Shown here one piece after another: positions 60,953-64,000 of a stretch of 64,000 bases of DNA. This DNA is from Chloroflexota bacterium. Its GTDB lineage: Bacteria; Chloroflexota; Dormibacteria; Dormibacterales; Dormibacteraceae. A program made the translations under genes and the position numbers. The DNA lies in the NCBI GenBank assembly GCA_005882115.1, contig VBEG01000039.1, forward strand, positions 40,580-104,579. Reading direction: 5' to 3'. The notes below the pieces were generated by a model. It saw only the letters and a list, made by a program, of their open reading frames with translations. It ran no database searches and was not told the origin of the DNA. Position 1 is the stretch's first letter; the number at the start of each line of letters is the position of its first letter.

Positions 60953-62860
60953 ATGGATGGTGGCCTTCGCCGTCTGACCGAGCCGCTGGTCAGAGACGGC
61001 GGGCGCCTTCGCCCCGCGCCCTGGGAAGAGGCGCTGACCCGAGCCGCCGCCGGCTTTGAGACGGCGCGTCAGAAGGGACCTCAGTCGTTCGGCATGTTCA
61101 GCTGCTCGAAGACGACCAACGAGATGAACTTTATGGCGCAGAAGTTCACCCGCGCGGTCATGCACAGCAACAACGTCGACAGCTGCAACCGAACTTGACA
61201 CGCTCCAAGCGTCGCCGGTCTGGCGACAGTGTTCGGAGCGGGAGGAGGAACCTCGTCCTACCGCGAGGCTGAGGAGACCGAAATGATCATCCTTTGGGGC
61301 TCGAACGCGCGCGAGACCCATCCGATCTTCTTCCACCATCTTCTGCGCGGCGTGCGCAGCGGAGCGAGGCTCGTCGCCGTCGACCCGCGACGAACCAGCT
61401 CGGCCGAGTGGGCCGACGTCTGGCTCGGGATCGACGTGGGCAGCGACATCTCGCTTGCCAACGCGATGGCCCGCGAGATCATCCACAACCAACTCGCCGA
61501 CAAGGAGTTCATCGCCCGAGCCACGACCGGCTACGACGAGTTTGCGCGATGCGTTGAGGCGTACACGCTAGATCGCGCGGAGGCCGACACCGGTGTGCCG
61601 GCGGCCGCGATCAAGGAGGTCGCGCTCGCGTATGGGCGCGCCAAGACCGGGATGATCTGCTGGACGCTTGGCATCACTGAGCACCACAACGCGGTCGACA
61701 ACGTGGTCGCGCTCATCAACCTGGCGCTGCTCACGGGCAAGGTCGGCCGCTACGGCTGCGGGCTCAACCCGCTGCGCGGGCAGAACAACGTCCAGGGCGG
61801 TGGTGACATGGGCGCGATCCCGGCCCGCCTACCTGGTTTCCAGGACCTCGAAAACCCCGAGCTCCACGAAAAGTTCGCCCGCGCGTGGGGCGGCGCCGAC
61901 TTCCCATCGCAAAAGGGCTGGCACCTCAGCGAGATGTTCGAGGCGATGGATCGCGGCGAGCTGAGCGCGGTCTACATCGTGGGCGAGAATCCCGCGCGCA
62001 GCGAGGCGGACCAGACGCGCGCGGTACGCCTGCTAAGCGGCCTCGATCACCTGGTGGTCCAGGACATCTTCCTCACGCAGACCGCGGAGCTGGCGCATGT
62101 GGTTCTGCCGGCCGCCGCGGGGTGGGCGGAATCCGAAGGCACGGTGACGAACAGCGAGCGCCGCGTGCAGCGAGTCCGCCGCGCGCTGGAGCCGCCCGCG
62201 GGCGCGCGCGACGACATCGACATCATGTGCGACCTGGCGCGGCGGCTTGGCTGCGATTGGGGAAATCCGACGGCCGAGCAGGTGTGGGACGAGTGCCGTT
62301 CGCTGTCGCCCATGCATGCCGGCATGGCGTACTCGCGACTCGCCGAGCTCGGCGGCATCCAGTGGCCGTGCCCCGACGAGTCGCACCCCGGCACCCAGTT
62401 CCTGCACGCGAGGCTGTGGCAGGAGCCTGTCGAAGGGCAACGTGCTCCTTTCCACGCGGTCGATAACGATCCACCCGTCGACAAGCTGAGCGACGAGTTT
62501 CCGATCCGCCTGACGACGGGTCGCCGGTTGGACTCGTTCAACACGGGCGTCCAGACGGGCGAGTACACGTCTCCGCTGCGGAGGGGCGAGGCGCTTCTCA
62601 TCTCGCCGGAGGATGGAAAGCGATACGGCGTGGGCGACGGGGAGCGCGTCCGCGCGAGCTCGCGTCGCGGATCGGTCGAGGTCGACGTTCGGTTTGAGCC
62701 GTCGCTGCGGCCCGGGCTCGCGTTCATGACGCTCCACTTTCCCGACCAGGTCGCGACCAACGTCCTGACCATCGATGCGACCGACCCCAAGTCCGGCACG
62801 GCCGAGTTCAAGGCCAGCGCCATCCGGATCGACAAGATCCCCGTCAGCGCCACCACATAG
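60953..62860 (+). CDS. fdhA: Formate dehydrogenase catalytic subunit, selenocysteine-containing
   Basis: 635 aa when the in-frame TGA at 61196-61198 is read as selenocysteine (residue 82). It is flanked by NVDSCNRT and HAPSVAGL, the conserved U-H-x-P-S-V-A-G-L of Sec formate dehydrogenases. After it come NPLRGQNNVQGGGDMGA with the catalytic Arg, HVVLPAAAGWAESEGT and a C-terminal molybdopterin dinucleotide-binding domain (~residues 515-630). Sec is at 140 in E. coli FdhF, so ~58 residues are absent: the CxxCxxxC [4Fe-4S] region is not encoded. A TAG at 60911, in frame, excludes a longer start. The cofactor is a bis-guanine-dinucleotide Mo or W site. Confidence 0.93.
61196..61240 (+). promoter_or_regulatory. 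Selenocysteine TGA and SECIS-like hairpin
   Basis: TGA at 61196-61198 is followed, 18 bases on, by the loop GGTCT (61217-61221) on a perfect 6-bp stem GTCGCC/GGCGAC (61211-61216, 61222-61227). An outer stem CGCTCC/GGAGCG (61201-61206, 61235-61240) extends it. As I recall it, the E. coli fdhF SECIS has the same GGUCU loop, and the same 18-base distance from its UGA. SelB should bind this loop. Confidence 0.85.
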
Positions 62861-64000
62861 TGGACATCCGGACCACCGGTGGCCCCGCCACCGAAGAGGA
62901 GATCGCGGCTGTCGACGGACTGCTGGGCAGTCCCGAATCGCTATGGGAGGGTGGCGAGCGGCACCCTGCGGACGACCACGTCGCGTTCGGAGGGCGTGCG
63001 CTGCGCTCACAGCGTCACCTGCTTCTGCCAGTGCTGCATGCGATCCAGGACCGCGTGGGCTGGGTGAGCCGTGGCGCGCTCGAGTACGCGTGCCGGCGCC
63101 TGTCGATACCGCCGGCGGAGGCGTACGGGGTCGTCAGCTTTTACGCGCGCTTCGCGCTCGAGCCACGCGCCGAGGTGACGCTCCACGTCTGCGATGACAT
63201 CTCGTGCATGCTTGCCGGCGCGAAGGTCGTCGAGGGAGGGCGTCCAGTGCCATGCCTTGGCCTTTGTGATCGCGCGCCGGCGGCGCTGGTCGAGCGATCC
63301 GGCGTCGCGCACGATGAGCGCCAGATCGCACCGTTCGACCCGGCCGCGGATTGGATGCAATCGCCACCGCCAGCCCCCCGAGGGTCGCGTCTTATGGCGA
63401 CGAAGCTCCTGCGCCGGATCGCTCTGATCGACCCCGAGAGCCTCGACAGCTACCGCGAGCAAGGAGGCTTCGAGGCGCTCCGTCGGGCGCAAGAGATGGG
63501 CGCCGAGGCGGTGATCCGCGAGGTGACCGAGGCACGGCTTTTAGGCCGAGGCGGCGCGGCCTTTCCGACCGGCCGCAAATGGGAGTCGGTCGCCAAAGCC
63601 GCGACGCGTCCGCACTACCTGGTCTGCAACGCGGACGAATCGGAGCCGGGGACGTTTAAAGACCGCGTCCTGATGGAGGGCGATCCATTTGCGCTAGTCG
63701 AGGGCATGGCGATCGCGGCATTCGCGACGGGTTGTGAGAAGGGCTTCCTCTACGTGCGCGCGGAGTACCCGCTCGCCAGGAAGCGAGTGGAGGGTGCGAT
63801 CGCCCAGGCGCGTGCGGCCGGCCTGCTTGAAATCGAGATCGAGGTGCGGCGCGGAGCGGGAGCCTACATCTGCGGCGAGGAGACCGCACTCTTCAACTCC
63901 ATCGAGGGCAAGAGGGGAGAGCCGCGCAACAAGCCGCCGTTTCCGGTCGATGTGGGTCTATTCGGCAAGCCGACTCTGGTCAACAACGTCGAGACTCTCT
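62860..64000 (+). CDS. NuoE-NuoF fusion, NAD-reducing diaphorase subunit of formate dehydrogenase (partial)
   Basis: The GTG at 62860 shares its G with the fdhA stop (TAGTG). The frame is open to the window end (380 codons). Residues ~1-165 are NuoE-like, with a [2Fe-2S] site CDDISC and CLGLC. From ~175 on it is NuoF-like: LLGRGGAAFPTGRKWES (NADH/FMN), NADESEPGTFKDR and GAYICGEETALF. The fusion would take electrons from formate oxidation to NAD. The [4Fe-4S] end of NuoF lies beyond 64000. Confidence 0.9.
   Translation, partial: MDIRTTGGPATEEEIAAVDGLLGSPESLWEGGERHPADDHVAFGGRALRSQRHLLLPVLHAIQDRVGWVSRGALEYACRRLSIPPAEAYGVVSFYARFALEPRAEVTLHVCDDISCMLAGAKVVEGGRPVPCLGLCDRAPAALVERSGVAHDERQIAPFDPAADWMQSPPPAPRGSRLMATKLLRRIALIDPESLDSYREQGGFEALRRAQEMGAEAVIREVTEARLLGRGGAAFPTGRKWESVAKAATRPHYLVCNADESEPGTFKDRVLMEGDPFALVEGMAIAAFATGCEKGFLYVRAEYPLARKRVEGAIAQARAAGLLEIEIEVRRGAGAYICGEETALFNSIEGKRGEPRNKPPFPVDVGLFGKPTLVNNVETL

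Noticed and set aside
61196..61198. Premature stop splitting the formate dehydrogenase gene
   Set aside because: The TGA is exactly at the Sec site, the frame continues without change, and a SECIS-like hairpin follows at the right distance. A pseudogene would not show this combination.

Overview
The window is a gene-dense piece of a high-GC bacterial chromosome with no rRNA, tRNA, CRISPR array, prophage or insertion sequence that I can see. WhiA next to gap-pgk-tpiA-gpmA, a menaquinone-type MenG, SecG, small Flp pilins and the absence of LPS or outer-membrane genes point to a Terrabacteria-type organism. Chloroflexota or the related Dormibacterota would fit best. That is inference from gene content, not a phylogeny.

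Layout. 1-6 kb: xseA and moaA on the minus strand, then a beta-oxidation-like set (two crotonases and a thiolase) leading into menG. 6-9 kb: a TetR-led minus-strand operon ending in a YjbQ-polyprenyl synthase fusion, facing a KDPG aldolase gene. 9-14 kb: a molybdenum hydroxylase of the 4-hydroxybenzoyl-CoA reductase type (three subunits), a HAD protein upstream and two tandem Flp pilins coupled downstream. 14-22.6 kb: aroC, a third crotonase, aldehyde dehydrogenase and small regulatory, lipid and membrane genes. 22.6-31 kb: polA-mutM-PAP2-cutA, a MacB-like transporter and moeA. 31-43 kb: uvrB, uvrA and uvrC with two TetR-controlled thioesterases, an MFS transporter and a RapZ-like gene. 43-51.6 kb: accessory genes, including two divergent APC transporters. 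51.7-57 kb: whiA and the lower glycolysis operon, sodA and secG. 57-64 kb: a peptide-binding lipoprotein, an SDR, an aminotransferase and the start of a formate dehydrogenase operon that runs off the window.

Main observations. (1) The formate dehydrogenase catalytic subunit is a selenoprotein: an in-frame TGA at 61196-61198 sits at the Sec position, followed by a SECIS-like hairpin with a GGTCT loop. The protein lacks the usual N-terminal [4Fe-4S] region, and its partner is a NuoE-NuoF fusion. (2) A family of GC-rich palindromic elements lies between genes and also in frame inside mutM, moeA and the start of the hydroxylase large subunit. The stem arms covary between copies. (3) About eighteen genes have a TANNNT-like -10 box 6-12 nt before the start codon, which predicts widespread leaderless transcription. 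moaA and an echA gene share overlapping -10 boxes. (4) Several genes appear to start at non-standard codons: whiA at ATT with a good Shine-Dalgarno, pgk and menG at CTG overlapping the upstream stop, and a lipoprotein gene at ATC.

Molybdenum is a recurrent theme: moaA and moeA make the cofactor used by the hydroxylase and the formate dehydrogenase.
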